A DNA stretch of 64,000 bases from Pleodorina starrii (GCA_030267565.1 BRXU01000008.1:2734001-2798000), one strand, 5' to 3'; shown: positions 24,595 to 37,022, numbered from the stretch's first letter. Notes: generated by a model from the sequence alone, not told the origin. Program-made: numbers and translations.

Positions 24595-25953
24595 TTGGTC
24601 CCTTTATTTCATTTCGGCGTGCATTTGTAGGTGTGCTAGCTGCTAGGTAGGTGTGTTTATTACACGTGCTTATTTGGGTCAGGCCGCTGCTGTTTGCGCG
24701 GACCTGAGTGGATATGCTTTTTCTTACCGTATTTGGATGTGCTGGACAATGTCAACTGAGCACCGAACGGAAGGCATCTATTTTATGAGAGTGTGGATGG
24801 TTATCAAGGGCAAGCGGGCGGCCGACCGCCAGCCATCGTGGCGGCGGCCCCCTCCTACTTGCTAGCGACCTGCTCAGGTATTGTAGATGCAGCGGGCACA
24901 CGCAGAGCTTTGTGCGCGCGCGGTGCAGGCGTGTTTGAAACGGACGACAATGCGGGACCATGAGGATGGCCTTTGGAGCCGGCGCACCTCCTCAAGTAAT
25001 GGAGGCTATTTGGCGCGAATTTTGGAGACCCAGTACAAATATGTGGGGCTCTGTGGGCATCAGTGGGATGAGCACCCTTGCGGTTGAGGCTTGCGTGGAG
25101 AGCTAGTGCCACTGCGCACTCTAAACAAATGACGGAATGCGCCATCGGACGTTCCGGCATGTCGCATGTGCATGTATCGTCATGCCCGGCGCTTACGTAG
25201 CCCAGTCAGCGGCAAACATGCTCTTCCGCCCGTGAGGAGAGCGCAACGCAACGCTCTCGGCGTACAAGCAAACCGCGCCATCGCAACCGAGCAGGCTGGG
25301 CCGGCTCCGCATGGACGCCCCCAAACGAGCGCGTCAGACCAAGTTTGGGGGGTCGGCCAGCGCAGCGCCCGGCGGCGCCCGGCACACTTGTTGCAGTTCA
25401 GGGGGCCCACCGGTCAACCTTGCGATGAGCGCGAAGGGCCTCATGGCCCAAGCTCACACGCCTACCGCCTGCAAGGCTTCACCCATCCCTTTTCCGGGAC
25501 CTGCATAAGCCCGATCGCCGAGATAATGTACCGTTTGGCTGGGGCAGGACCACCATCTGCCGCCATGTGGAAGCCGCCGCCGCCGCCGCCGCCGCCGCCT
25601 CCCGGCAGCTGGAGTGCTCGCTCCCTCCCTCAGCCCCGCTATACCAAGACTCCCCAGTCAAGCAGCAGCAGGCGGCTGCCCCTTGCTTGACCGTTGCCAA
25701 CCCCCCAAAAACATCGCATCCAGCCGCATCACTCGGTCGCCCGCCTGCCCGCCGAAGTTGCACAGCCCTCAGTATCAGGCCGACTGCAGGAGGCCTTGGC
25801 GCCCAACTGCAGGCCCAGCCCTCAAGTCCCAGCCCCCGTATAATGATTTCTGTCCATCCGTCCATCATCGAGAACCGTGCCGCCCGTGCTACCGACGCTC
25901 CGCCGCGCCGACAGCCACGACAGGTGCTGCTCCCTCGCTTCTGGTTCCCCAAA
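24595..25953. other. Intergenic between convergent genes
   Basis: This is the 3' flank of the subtilase gene (plus) facing the 3' end of the GCK gene (minus). It includes a CCG/GCC trinucleotide run at about 25575-25600. A long minus-strand open frame at 25479-26486 was examined, but it reads through the GCK introns in another frame and shows no domain. No gene is supported. Confidence 0.45.
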
Positions 25954-25958
25954 TTACA
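25954..25958 (-). terminator. Candidate poly(A) signal TGTAA of the GCK gene
   Basis: TTACA on the plus strand (TGTAA on the minus strand) lies 32 nt beyond the GCK stop codon. TGTAA is the green-algal poly(A) pentamer. The 3' untranslated region would be unusually short, so another site further left may be used instead. Confidence 0.4.
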
Positions 25959-25989
25959 CGGGCAGCGACTGCCGTTTTTGCACCACCTG

Positions 25990-27233
25990 CTACTGCTGCC
26001 GCTTTTCACCTTCCCCTTGTTGTGCCCCCAGCTGTCCACCCTCCCCTTGCCCCTGCTGGTCGCCTGCTTCCTCTCCCTCGTCCTCCGGCAGGCCTCCCAG
26101 CATCTCCAGGAAGGGCTCGTAGTAATCCCGGTGGTCGATGGCGCACTGCAGGAACGCCTTGAACTGCGGAGGCGGAGGCATGGGCGAGGTGGTTGGGCAT
26201 GGGCGAGGTGGTTGGGCATGGGCGAGGTGGTTGGGCATGGGCGAGATGGTTGGGCAAGGGCGAGGTGGTTAGGCATGGGCAAGGTGGTCAGGCAAGGGTG
26301 CGGCGGTCGGGATGAGGGCATAGGTGGGCAGCAGGAGGGCGCGCCAAGGGGCCAGAAGGAGATGATGATGATGATGATGATGATGGGAATGGAGGCAACT
26401 GGGCTTGTGGACCAGGCAGGCGGGTGCGGAAAGGCGGGAGGCGAGCGGATGAGGGGTGGTCGGACGGGCGCCGGGCCATGGCCCATGGGCCAGGGACTGA
26501 CCAGGCGACAGGACCACTGAGTCCCCCGCTCAGCTCCCCCTTCGCTGGCGGCGAGGTGGACAGGCCAGGATGAACTGCATCACTGGGGCTGTCGTACGCA
26601 TGCGAAGGCGCAGGGCCCCGAAGCCGCGCAGCCTTGGTGAGATGCCATGGCAGCCGCCGCTGACTTAGGAATAGCGGCACGGATTCTCTCAATACGGTAT
26701 CGGAAAACGCCACCACCCAGACTCCACACCAGAGACCCAACCGCCAATCGCCGACCCACATGATCTTGACACTCCTCGATGTAGTCCTTGCCTGCTGCCT
26801 TGGCTTCAGTACGGCATGCGACCCAAGTCTGTTGTGGGTCGGGAGCCGCATGGGACGAGATGCAACATTGGTTAGAGCATGGGGAGAGGCCGCTGCGGAT
26901 GACCACCATGCAGAGGTTCTGCCGCTTGCGCTCGAAGCTCAGAGATCTTGACGCGTGCAATACGTTGCTGACGCAAGCATCTGGCAAACTGATTTTGCCC
27001 CCACGAAGTCCACTCACCTGGTGCTGCACCTTGCACTCCCCGGCCTCTATAAACTGACAGATAGGGCACTGTGACAGGTCTCCCTCCGCCCCCTCCTCGC
27101 CGGCAGAATCCGTGGTGGTGCTTGGGGCGGCCTCAGGTGGCTCTGAGGCCGCGGGGTCGGCTTGCGGTGCCTCCTGAGCGGCGGCTTCGGCGGTTGTCGT
27201 TGCGGACGACGGTGCGGCTTCCCCTCCTCGCAT
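25990..27233 (-). CDS. GCK-domain protein (small six-Cys protein)
   Basis: Three exons, all phase 0: 27233-27018, 26828-26760 and 26163-25990 (stop TAG), coding 152 residues. Donors are CAG|GTGAGT and CAT|GTGGGT. Residues 1-54 are acidic and Ala/Pro/Thr-rich. Residues ~55-112 form a GCK domain: CPICQFIEAGECK, then TWVACRTEAK, DYIEECQDH, FKAFLQCAIDHRDYYEPF. Cysteines at 56, 59, 67, 77, 92 and 102 follow the plant/algal GCK spacing, and the closing HRDYYEP is diagnostic. The tail is acidic and Gln/Gly-rich. GCK proteins resemble twin-Cys CHCH proteins and occur in plants, algae and protists; their function is poorly known. The ATG at 27233 is the first in frame; only a GTG lies upstream. Confidence 0.85.
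26177..26298 (-). repeat. 19-bp minisatellite in GCK intron 2
   Basis: About six copies of a 19-bp unit (plus-strand GGCATGGGCGAGGTGGTTG) begin within 14 bp of the exon 3 acceptor. The acceptor's polypyrimidine stretch is the only unique sequence between the array and the exon. Confidence 0.8.
26361..26385 (+). repeat. (GAT)8 microsatellite
   Basis: Eight perfect GAT repeats inside GCK intron 2. Confidence 0.9.
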
Positions 27234-27769
27234 ATTTGAAAGTCCCAATGACACGATATATTGAAACTGAATAACAACTTACTATGTCGCTACAGCGATG
27301 GACGTGTGGCGCAAGGAAAGAGGTCACAGGTTTGATGAGCACGATGTATGCCAGCGACAGCTGCCTATGTGTTGATTGGGGGTTTGTGCCCACCTGGTGC
27401 CACGCATATAAAATAAAGCGTGTCATAGCTTGAGGATCGCCTCAGCTGACGGATGTTGTACGGTTCTTTCGTAACGGCGATGATCGTTTTCCCCGGAACA
27501 GGCAAAGGTGCTCCACATACGCAATACTAATAATATGTTATCAGGTTCCTCTGACGAAGTTTTTTTTGTATACGCAGTGTTTCGCTCTCCTGCCTTCTAG
27601 CACTTTCATAAGGGCCTGTTTATCCTTGAATTTATCGTGGCTAAGTAATTGTTATGTATCATACTGTCCATGCATGCACTTTCGTCCCATCCGATAGTCT
27701 GAAACTGGCTTCTATAGTCCTGGTGACTCAGACCTGGGCGCCCGTTGAGACGTCGTCTCCTTGAGCAGC
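27234..27769. promoter_or_regulatory. Divergent intergenic/promoter region (GCK minus, CHY plus)
   Basis: The two start codons face away from each other across 536 bp. This is the only head-to-head pair in the window with so little space, so it must hold both promoters. It is AT-richer than the flanking exons. No TATA box could be assigned with confidence; ATATAAAATAAA near 27407 is the most TATA-like stretch. Confidence 0.45.
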
Positions 27770-30700
27770 ATGCCAGCGCCAAGCGAGGGACTGGAGGCTC
27801 GACGGCAGCTTGAGCTGTTGCAGGTATGTATCGAACCTCACGTCGGTCGTGAGATGCGCTGCCGGCCTCCGTTCTGGACGGAAGCAACCGCCGGGGTGCG
27901 GGATGGCGCTAACGCTTTTCCGGAAGGCGTTGCGAGAGCTTCCGCAAGAGAGCTTCCGCAATTTCCCTGCAGCTGATTGCATATTTCTGCACTGCTGCAC
28001 GCTTGTGCGCCTTGCCAAAATAAGCCACATTGCGCACCGCCTCCGGTGCTGCTATCGCGAGGTGCCGCCCTCACGAAATGCCTCCGCTGTTCCTGATGCT
28101 GCTATTTATACTACCGTATTTCCAAACCCTGCTGCCACTGCACACTCAGGAGGAGCTCCAGGCGCTCAAGGGTCGTTGGGGCCGAGCGCTGCGGCTGCAG
28201 CGCGCCACGCCCGCGGAGGCGCCCGCCACGGCGCCCTTCCCCATCGTCCTCACCTTCCAAGTCGAGCCGCCGCCCGCCGCCGCCTCCCACTACGACGTCT
28301 CCGCCGTACGGATCCAGATCCGGCTGAGCCGGGCGGCGCTGCAGCTGCCGCAGCGGGCGGCGGCGGCGGACGGTGGCGGCGGCGGCGCTGCGACCCATGG
28401 GTCGGTACAGGTTGGGACTCTGCCCACGGGGACGGACCTGACAGTTCTGTCGGAGGAGCTACCTCGGCGGCTTCGGAGCAAAATGCAGGCGCAGCTGGTT
28501 AAGGTTTGGCTGGACGCCTTGGGAAGCGCTTCTGGGGCCGCAGCCGCCGCCGGTGGTGGCGGCGGCAGCGGCAGTGGCAGCGCGCCATCATCTGCTGGGC
28601 CGTACAAGCTGTCCGTCCCGGCATCGCACATGCAGGAGCGCTTCGTGCCGCTGATCTGCCTGGTTCCGGAGCTGGTGGAACCGTACCAGGCGGTGGACGA
28701 GCACGGCGCGACGGTGCGGCGGTATGCAATTGTCAACAACGACGGCGACGCTGGAGACACGGAAGATGGCGGCGGCGGCGGCGGCGGCGAGTCGCCTGGT
28801 GTGGATTCATCCCAGGGCGGTGGTACTGGCGATGGAGGTGCCAGAAGCCTGGGGTCCGTTGCCCTCAGCAGCAGCTCCAGAACGGATGCTGGGGCAAGTG
28901 GGTCGACGGCGGCGGCGGCGGCGGCGGCGGCATCACCGCAGGCCGCAAAGGCGTCACAAGCTCCCTCGGCGCCTTCCAGCGGGATGGCGGCGGCACCGAC
29001 AGCAGGCGCAACGGCCCTTGGTGGTATGGACGCTGCACCACCACCGGCAGGCTCCGGAGCGCAACCCCCCGCAGAGCCACCGACCCACGGGTCAGTGCCA
29101 CCGCTCGCGCAGCGGACAGCGCCCAAACCCGATCAGGCCGTTGGACCGCGCGGCGCGCCACCGCCCGCGTCCGCGTCCGCGCAGCCGCAGCCGTCGGAGC
29201 CTGCAAGCGTGCCGCGAGGCGCAGGCGAGGCAGCGGCTCGCCTCGTCGCTGGCACCGCCTCCGCCTCCGCTGGCGGTGGCGGCAGTGACATCCCGGAGGA
29301 GACCAGTGCCAGCGACGTTGGCCGCATGACGGTTGGCCTTTCACAGCCGGGACTGTCAGCAGTCGCAGCAGCACACTCAGCACCTGCTGCTGCTCCCGCA
29401 GCGCTGTCAGCGACCGGAGCAGCGGCCGCAGCGCCGCCCGCGCGCCAGATCCAGGGCACAGCCACCGCCAGGGGAGCCGAACCCGCGAACCAGACCACCG
29501 CCGCTGGCGCTACCGCCGCACAGCCGCAATCGTCGCCGCCGCCTGGTCTCCTGTCGTACACCGTCGCCGTCAAGGAGCTGCAGTACATCCAGAAGCGCTA
29601 CAGCCAGGTCTTCTCGGCGCGGTTACACCGCGACGCCGACTCTTCCCCCGCCGCCGCCGCCGCCGCCGGCGGTGCCAGCGCGCCTCAATCGCTGCTGCAG
29701 CCCGGCTGCCTGACGACCTTTGAGTTGGAGCTGCTGCCGACGGACCCCGACTGGGACCTGCCGGCGGTGCGAGTGGTGGGGCAGCTGCTACCCGTCAGCG
29801 CATCCGCCTACCTGCCGTCTCTGGGGGTGCACATGGCCAGCCGCCTGCCGGCCTGGCTGAGGGCCGCGCTGGAGGCACACATGGCGGAGCAGCTGGCGGC
29901 GCAGGCGGCGGAGGCAGAGGCGGCGCGAGCTGCCGCCGCCGCGGCGGCGGAGCCGGCGCCGCCGCCGCACGGCGCGGCCGCAGGACTGAGTCGTCGCGCG
30001 GGGCGTGGCGGTCGCGGCGGCGGCGGGCTGTCGGGCTCTGGCAGGGTTGGCGCTGGCGGGGTCGCGGGGCAGCAGGAGGCGGAGGCGGCGCCGGAGGGGA
30101 CGGTGCTGCTGCCGCTGGGGGCGCTCCGGAACCTGTTTCGCGACCTGGAGAACTATGCGGGTGAGGGAGGACGGCACTGAGGCAGTGCGGGTGTGTGCGT
30201 GTGTTGCGAACAGACCCTAAGTTTGGATAACTGGAACGACGGCGGTAGTTGTAGGACTTCAAAAGTCTTCCTGTAACAGGGTGCACGGACCTGAGCGTCG
30301 CCATGATACTGTGCCCTTCGCCATGATACTGCTCCCAGGCAACGTCATCTGAAACCTTCGAGCCCTTTGGGTTCGGACGCTAGCACTGGTGTCAGTCTGG
30401 ATTCGCCTCCGCATTCGCCGCTAATGCCGCAGGCACCGTTGCGCGGGCCGCTGATGAGGAGCGGCGGCGGCGGGAGCGAGACGCCGCCGCCGCCGCCGTC
30501 AGCGACGACGGCGGCAGCGGCTCCAGCGGCGGTGATGAGGAGGAAGGCGGTGACGGCTCGCGGTACGACGACGACGGGTACGGCGACGGCAGCCACCGGC
30601 GGGAGGGCGACGCCGCCGGGGACGATTACGACAGCGCTGGGGAAGGCAGCGACGGCAGCGACGACGGTACTGCCGCGGACGAGGTTAGGTTCAGCGGTAC

Positions 30701-33700
30701 GGCAGCGGCGGCGGCGGCGGGCGGAGCCGAGGCGCCGGCTGCTTATGCCGTACTTCTAGAGGTGGGTCGCCGGCTCTCCACGGGTAAAGGCTCGGGGCCT
30801 TGATGTGGGCCCACATGGGCCCTACGTGCGTACGGCACCTTCCTACGTGCTTGCGAAGGCTGCTGTACGGCTCCATCCCTTCGCCGATGTTTCAGTCAAA
30901 GCTGCGCCGGGTGGTAAGAAAAACGATACCGCAGCGGAGGGACGTAGGCGACCGGTAACCCAATGTTACTCACCAAACAAGCAGGCATACCTGTTACTGG
31001 ACATGCCTGCGCCGGCCGCCGGGTGGTTGGACGGGTGGTGTGACGGCTGACGGGTGGTGCACGCGGAGCTTCGGAGCGGGCCCCGTGCCTAGGTCAGCTG
31101 GTGGAAGCGTGGATGTGGGCAGCAGGGCTGGGCAGAAGGGCTGGGCAGAACGCAGAAGGGCTGGGCGTCATGTCATGTCATGTTAATCGGGGACCGGGCA
31201 GCCCGGGCCGGGGGCTTCGCATTGAAGAGGCGGCGGAGCGCTACCGTAGTCGCGACTTGGAGGGGAGGCGGATGGCCCTGCTCCCTCGGCGGTCCGTCCA
31301 CAGACGTGCGCCCATGCGCTGTCCACATACTTAGCCGTTCGCTCCCGTTTCCCCCGATGCCTAGTTGGCTGTACAAACCACCCGCATTTAACTTCACCCA
31401 CCTGCCTCCTCCCTCTTTCCTACTCAATCCGTTGCGCGGCTGGCAATGCAACACGCAAAAACCACGCACCAACAACACGCAACGCAATGCAATGCAGGGC
31501 CTGCAGCTGGACAACTTGGCGGCGGTTGAGGTGCTGAGGGCGAACTTCGAGGTGGGGCTCGGAGGGGCGGGACGGGGCGGGGCGGGGCGCTTGGGGGCGG
31601 GTCCCCGGGGCTGTCACAGGCGTGTGTTCTTTCCTGTTCGGGGAAAGTGCATCGCGGCACTCGTTGGAAGGTTACCCAGCCTTGTGTGTTGGTTGCATAC
31701 ATATTCGTGGTCGCTTGCAGGGGTACGTCGCCGTATTACTCACCCTCCCGTATTTGCGCGTGCTTGTGAAGGTGGTGTGCTGCACTTTGGGTGGCAGTGG
31801 GAGCAGTGTGATTGCTAGCACTCCGCGACCAAACCCGCCTGCCGCTCTCTCGACCCGCCGCCCCTCCTCCGCTGCCACGCCGCCAGGTGTCGTGCGGCCG
31901 CTGCGGGGCGCGGGACACCCTCGTGCTCGCCTCCGCAGCGGTGGCGGGCGGCGGCGGCGGCAGCGGCGCCAGCCACCAGGCGACGGCGAGCGGTTGCTGT
32001 CAACGGTGTACGGCACCCTGGTCGCTGGTGATGCGGCCCCACTTCGTGCATGCCACCTCCAACAGCCTCTGTGTCATTAAACCCGAGGTGAGGTACTGCA
32101 GCGGCAGGAGGGCAACAGTGGTTAGCGCGCCTTGCTCATGGTTGTTGTTTGCTTGTTCCCGCGAGCAACTTGTATTTACGGCAGTTGATGGTTGGTAGTT
32201 GGCGCGTGGGGGCGACGCGAGGTGCCGGGTCCATGAGTGTGTGGTGCTGCTGTATGCGGCGACATTCCCATCCCTTACCCCCCCCTTATCTCGTTATCTG
32301 CTGACAGGGCTGTCGGCCCGTGGATCTGCTGCCTTCTCTGATGGCGGGCCAATGCGGCGAGTGCAGCGCAGTGATGAGCCTGCGGGACGTGCAGGTGCGG
32401 GGCGTGCGGGTAGTAGGGGAGGGTGCAGGTGCGGGTAGTGCAGGTGCGGGTAGTGGGGGTGCGGATAGTAGGGGTGCGGGTAGTGCGGGTAGTGCGGGTG
32501 CGGGTAGTGTTGGTGCGGGTAGTGCGGGTGCGGGCATATCGGATGGGCGCGGCGAAGGGGGAGTTGGTGGCTGACTGCAAGTACCGTATTCCGTATACCA
32601 GATACTGTACACCGTATACCGCAAGCCCTATCTATGCGGCTCACGGTACTCTCCCTGGCCATGCGCAGTGGCTTCCCGCGATTTTTGTGTCTTTGTCTCG
32701 TCATGTATGTAAAAACTGTTAGGGGTGTGGAGGCTGCGCCGCATGCCGCAGTGCTCACAATCGACCCGCGGGTCTGTTGCTGGGGCCCGCCTCCCGCAGC
32801 GCGCATGACCCGGTCCCCGGTCCCCGCTTCCCGTTGCGCTGCGCTGCGCTGTGTATGCAAGTGCACATCTCTCCCGCCTCGCCTCTCCGCGGCCTTCCTT
32901 CCTACAGGCATCCCCACGCCAACGCTCCCTACTTGCGCCTGCAACTGTAACTGTACACGCAACTGACACGCAACTGTCACGTAACTGTAACTGTAACTGT
33001 AACTGTGACTGCATATCTTCCGGCTGTTTTCGGCTGTTGCTTCCGCCGGCGGCGCTCCTGGCTCGCTCGCAGATTGGCCTGCCCTTCAGCCGCAATTGCA
33101 GCAGCTGTCACAAGGAACTCTCAATGTCCGTAGCGGCGGTGTCGTTCGTACCCCGGGGCCCGCCGCGGGGCGGTGCCGGCGGCAGTAGCGGCAGCGCAGC
33201 AGGCCGCGGGGCGTCCCGCGCGCGGCGGGCGCGTACGGACACAGGCGGCGGCGGCGGAGGGGGTGGGGCTGGGGCTGGGCTGCGCCCCGGCCAGCCCCTG
33301 CCGGCTCTGGGCACGTGCAAGCACTACCGCCATTCGTACCGCTGGCTGCGCTTCCCGTGCTGCGGTAAGGCCGGGTTTCTATTTAACCGTTGCTGCACTC
33401 AACCCATCACGCCCCGTCACGACTCCGCTGCCTCGATGTCAAGACTGATCGCCCTTTCGCCGCTGCCCTGCGCTACCCACCGCCCAACGCTTTCCCTCCC
33501 TCCGTCTCCGTCTCCGCTGCGGTACCGTATCTTCTTTTTTCCCTCCCTCCTATTCCTTCCCTGCCGCCCCGTCCCGCCCCGCGCCGCGCTGCGCCGCCCC
33601 CATGCCGTCTGCGGCAGGCATGCGCTTCCCCTGCGACCTGTGCCACGAGGAGTCGGTCCCCGACGGCCACCCCGTGCGCTGGGCTCAGCGCATGGTGTGC

Positions 33701-34224
33701 GGCTTCTGCTCCACCGAGCAGCACCTGGCACTGGCCTGCAGGGCGTGCGGCCGCCAGCTGGCGGGCACGGCCGCCAACCCCAGCGGTGCGTCACCGGTCG
33801 GCTTCCGTTGGCAATCGACTCGACCGGGTGAAAGGCCGATGAGCCGACTTCCAATACCTTTTAGGCGCTTGGAAGGGACAAGGAAAGGTGGCACACCACC
33901 TAGCGGCGACGTGCCGGGCGCGGGAAATGCGCACGCATGCACGCGTGCTCGGTCGAGGGTATGGTCAGACGCCCCTTTCTCACAAACACACTCACACACC
34001 GTGTCCTCGCACGCTCGCCGCCACCTTTTATCCGTGCAGGGCGCCGCACCCGGTTCTGGGAGGGCGGCACGGGCTGCCGCGACCCGCGCCGTCTCGACAG
34101 GAACGACCCGCACAAGTGGCGCGGCCGCAACAAGACCGTGTCCGCCAAGCAGTCCCGTGTCGGTCCCAAGCCGTGGAGTGGCAAAGCGAGCGGAGGCGCA
34201 GGAGGGGGCGGGAGCGGGGGATGA
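27770..34224 (+). CDS. CHY zinc-finger protein with multi-CxxC region
   Basis: Nine exons code 1126 residues: 27770-27823, 28150-30160, 30433-30761, 31498-31551, 31887-32087, 32308-32394, 33073-33364, 33618-33785 and 34040-34224. All introns are GT-AG and phases close. Residues 1-690 are Ala/Gly-rich and interrupted by folded-looking segments (TAPFPIVLTFQVEPPP; QERFVPLICLVPELVEPY; LLSYTVAVKELQYIQKRYSQ; WDLPAVRVVGQLLPVSASAY). Residues ~698-798 are acidic. Residues ~817-930 carry four Cys pairs (CGRCGA, CCQRC, CGEC, CSSC). A CHY-type zinc finger follows (~994-1055): CKHYRHSYRWLRFPCCG, FPCDLCHEE, VCGFCSTEQ, CRACGR. The end has an FWEGGTGC element typical of this family. CHY fingers bind several zinc ions and are known from RCHY1 and MIEL1 ubiquitin ligases and yeast Hot13. 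No RING domain is present, so this is not an RCHY1-type ligase. Its role is unknown. Confidence 0.83.
32391..32535 (+). repeat. GTGCGGGTAGT-type minisatellite in CHY intron 6
   Basis: Imperfect units of 11-18 bp built on GTGCGGGTAGT start right at the exon 6 donor (GTGCAG|GTGCGGGG) and run for about 140 bp, so the donor itself resembles the repeat unit. Confidence 0.7.
32943..33008 (+). repeat. AACTGT hexamer repeat containing four TGTAA pentamers
   Basis: An imperfect array of AACTGT units lies in CHY intron 6, about 65 bp before the exon 7 acceptor at 33072. It creates TGTAA at 32946, 32986, 32992 and 32998, identical to the green-algal poly(A) signal. Confidence 0.8.
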
Positions 34225-35132
34225 TGCGGGCTGGGGGGTGCGAGAGGGGCTGCGAGAGGGGTTTTGAGTGAGGCGTTGTGATGGGCGGGCAGCGGGCGCG
34301 CGCATAGATGCGTGATTTGCCGCACGGGCCTGCCGCCTGCCAGGCCACCGCCTCTCCCATTCCCATGGGTAGGGAGTTCGGTCCCATGGGATCCGCCAGG
34401 GTCACGTGTATTATGGAAGAAAATGTGCGCGAGTGTCATAAAGGAAAACTGTGCACTTGTGTGTGCGTGCGTTTGTGTGTGTGTGTGCGTGCTGGCCACC
34501 TGGCGAGTGAGATGTAGGACTTCTTGCGCTGGCTGCTGTGCCATACCAGGCACGAGGGCACAAGGCGTAAAACCATACCGATATCCCCGCGAGGTGAGGA
34601 CTCAATGGAGCATCTGTAAGGTGCGCTCATGCCGCAGTGGTCGTGATGCAGTGTAATTCCGGGCATCAGCCCTGCAGCGGGTTTTGTACAAGCGCACCCA
34701 TCTTCGCGCCGGGGGCGCCTGTGTAAGGGCTTGGGGTGAGTGATTTATCTATTCTGTGAAATGCCTGCTGCTACCGACTAGGGTGTTTTCATTAAAGTGT
34801 TGGCAAGACGGCACGAACTACTGTCGCGCCTGTCACAGCAACCGTCGTACACAGTTTCCGCGTTCGGGCACGATGGTGTCATTTTGCGTGCAGGCACAGC
34901 GATGTCTCAAATATACACATTACTCGATTGGGACTTATACTTAAACAGGCGTCATAAGCACGTCCTACGATAACGCTGCCCACAACAGCCTGTTGACCGA
35001 ATTGTCCAAAGGCCAAAAGCAAAATCTTTCTGACCACCGCTAGCGTAGAAAGCTTTAAATACCGAATAGGTGGAGCAGAAGGGCCAGGTCAGGCCACTGG
35101 ACAAGGACGTAGCTTGAAGTGCCTCGCTCAGG
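34225..35132. other. Intergenic; CHY 3' UTR and Rab promoter
   Basis: About 0.9 kb between the CHY stop codon and the Rab start codon on the same strand. It contains a TG-rich microsatellite around 34459-34490 and the candidate poly(A) signals listed separately. No further exon was seen. Confidence 0.5.
34615..34656 (+). terminator. Candidate poly(A) signals of the CHY gene
   Basis: TGTAA occurs at 34615 and again at 34652, about 390-430 nt after the stop codon. This is a usual 3' untranslated length for Chlamydomonas-type genes. Confidence 0.55.
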
Positions 35133-37022
35133 ATGGCAGGGCGTCGTGATTTCGACGCCCTAATAAAGCTCCTGCTTGTCGGGGACAGCGGTATGTCAGG
35201 AGCCCTGCAACTTGACAGCACTTGGCGTCACTACCGTTCGTGACACCAGATTCATGAGTGGAGCCTCCTCGGCTTTTGCGCAGGCGTTGGAAAATCATGC
35301 TTATTACTGCGATTTACGGATGATATGTTCACATCGTCTTTCATTACCACGATAGGGTGAGCATTGCTTGCCAGGAAGCTAAGTGGCCGTTGTCTCACCC
35401 TTCAGCTCTCATACTCTTCGCCCTCTGTGCGGTCACTGTACAGCATCGACTTTAAAATTAAGAAAGTTGACGTTGGAGGAAAGCTCGTTAAGCTGCAAAT
35501 CTGGGACACGGCAGGGCAAGAGCGGTTCAGGACCATAACCAGCGGTAAGAGGGTGCTGGAGAGGTCACTCGCTCGTCGGTGGACTTATGGAAAGCCGTGG
35601 GCCCCCTCTTACGCGCCCTAGTGTCCCCCCTGGCTGTTCGGGATAGTCCTCTGGCGTCCTGTGATGTGTCAAGGTCCCTCTGGAATGACAACGGCCCGCC
35701 CTGACCCCCCACAGCTTACTACCGCGGGGCTCAGGGAATCATCCTCGTGTACGACATTACGGACGAGGCGTCCTTTAACAACGTGCGGAACTGGATGCGG
35801 AATATTGAGCAGCACGCGTCGGACAACGTGAACAAGGTGGAGTTGGGGGGCTTGTGTCGTCGTGCGGGTTGGCTCAGCGGCGGCTAGCGCCCCAAAACAC
35901 CCCCGTTCTCGCGATGAACCCAAATTACCTTACCAAACGACCAACCTGACTAAAGACACAATAACCACAATGTCCCGCTGTTGGCCTACACGCCGCATTC
36001 TCTGCGCATCCCCTTGCTGGGTCCTGGAGATGGGTATCCGACAATGCGAGGTCTTTGGGAACACGCGTACTTCCATCCGACCGTCGTTCGGTCCTCCTCC
36101 TCGTTCCTCCGACCGTCAGTTGGTGTCAGTTAGTGCCGCTTAGCTGACGCCAGGCCGCCCTGACCTGCCGTACTGTTCAGATCCTGGTCGGCAACAAGTT
36201 GGATCTGGCGGAGGAGAAGCGGGTGGTATCCACGGAGCGGGGCCAGGCGCTGGCGGATGAGTTTGGCTTCCGCTTTTACGAGACGTCGGCAAAATACAAT
36301 GTGCATGTGGAGGAGGTGCGGCGGGGCTGGAGTGCGCGGCGGAGGTCGAGGAGGGACGTGGCGGGGGCTCATGGGCAAAAGTCGTGTGGGCCGATGACCG
36401 GCATCCCTTGGCCGGCCTCTTTTAGCACGCGGTGGCACCTGCCGCTCAACCCAGGGCTGGGACCCGCGCCCCTCTCCGCCAACCGCCCAGCATCCTTCGG
36501 TTTGCAAAGAGGCAGTACCGTAGTAAGGCAGCTCGGCTGTTGCATGGCGAGGACGTGCTGTTGCCTGAAGATGTGCCGCAGACATGATCTGGGTGCGCGG
36601 ATTCAGAGGGCGTTGGGCTGGCGACCAACGGGGGTCACGGGGGATACCCTGTTCGAAGTCGTACCACCACGCACGTGCATGCTGAAGTTGCGCGGCATCC
36701 TTTGTCGACGGGCGGGCATGGTTGCTGCAGCCCACACCTCGCCCACACTCCTACATTGGCCCCTGCCTAGACCGACCCGGCTAGCCCCCCGCCCCTCCTC
36801 GCCTTAGGGTTTCCCTGCACCTCCCGCGGACTGCTTTGGCTTTGTTTGCTTCATTTCGCGCAGGCCTTCATCGCGGTTGCCAAGGATGTGTTGGCGCGGA
36901 TGGACGGCGAGCAGGCCAACCAGCAGCTCCTGCAGCAGCAGCAACTCTCCGCGGCTCAGCCGGTGAAGCTCACAGCCGGCAGCCCCAGCCCCGCGCAAGG
37001 CAAATCGGCGTGCTGCAGCTAG
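35133..37022 (+). CDS. Rab8/RabE-type small GTPase
   Basis: Six exons: 35133-35190, 35284-35356, 35444-35544, 35715-35836, 36181-36315 and 36864-37022, coding 215 residues. Phases are 1,2,1,0,0. All GTPase motifs are intact: P-loop GDSGVGKS (17-24), switch I FITTIGIDFK, switch [15 protein letters not shown] (64-76), NKLD (123-126) and ETSAK. The effector and RabF stretches ([48 protein letters not shown]) match the Rab8/Sec4/RabE group, close to Volvox yptV2. The Gln-rich hypervariable tail ends in ACCS, a double-Cys geranylgeranylation site. The family drives Golgi-to-plasma-membrane and cilium-directed vesicle traffic. Codon use and length are ordinary. Confidence 0.95.

Noticed and set aside
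25479..26486. 335-residue minus-strand open frame
   Set aside because: It overlaps the GCK gene in another frame, reads through the 19-bp and GAT repeats and has no domain. The spliced GCK model explains the region better.
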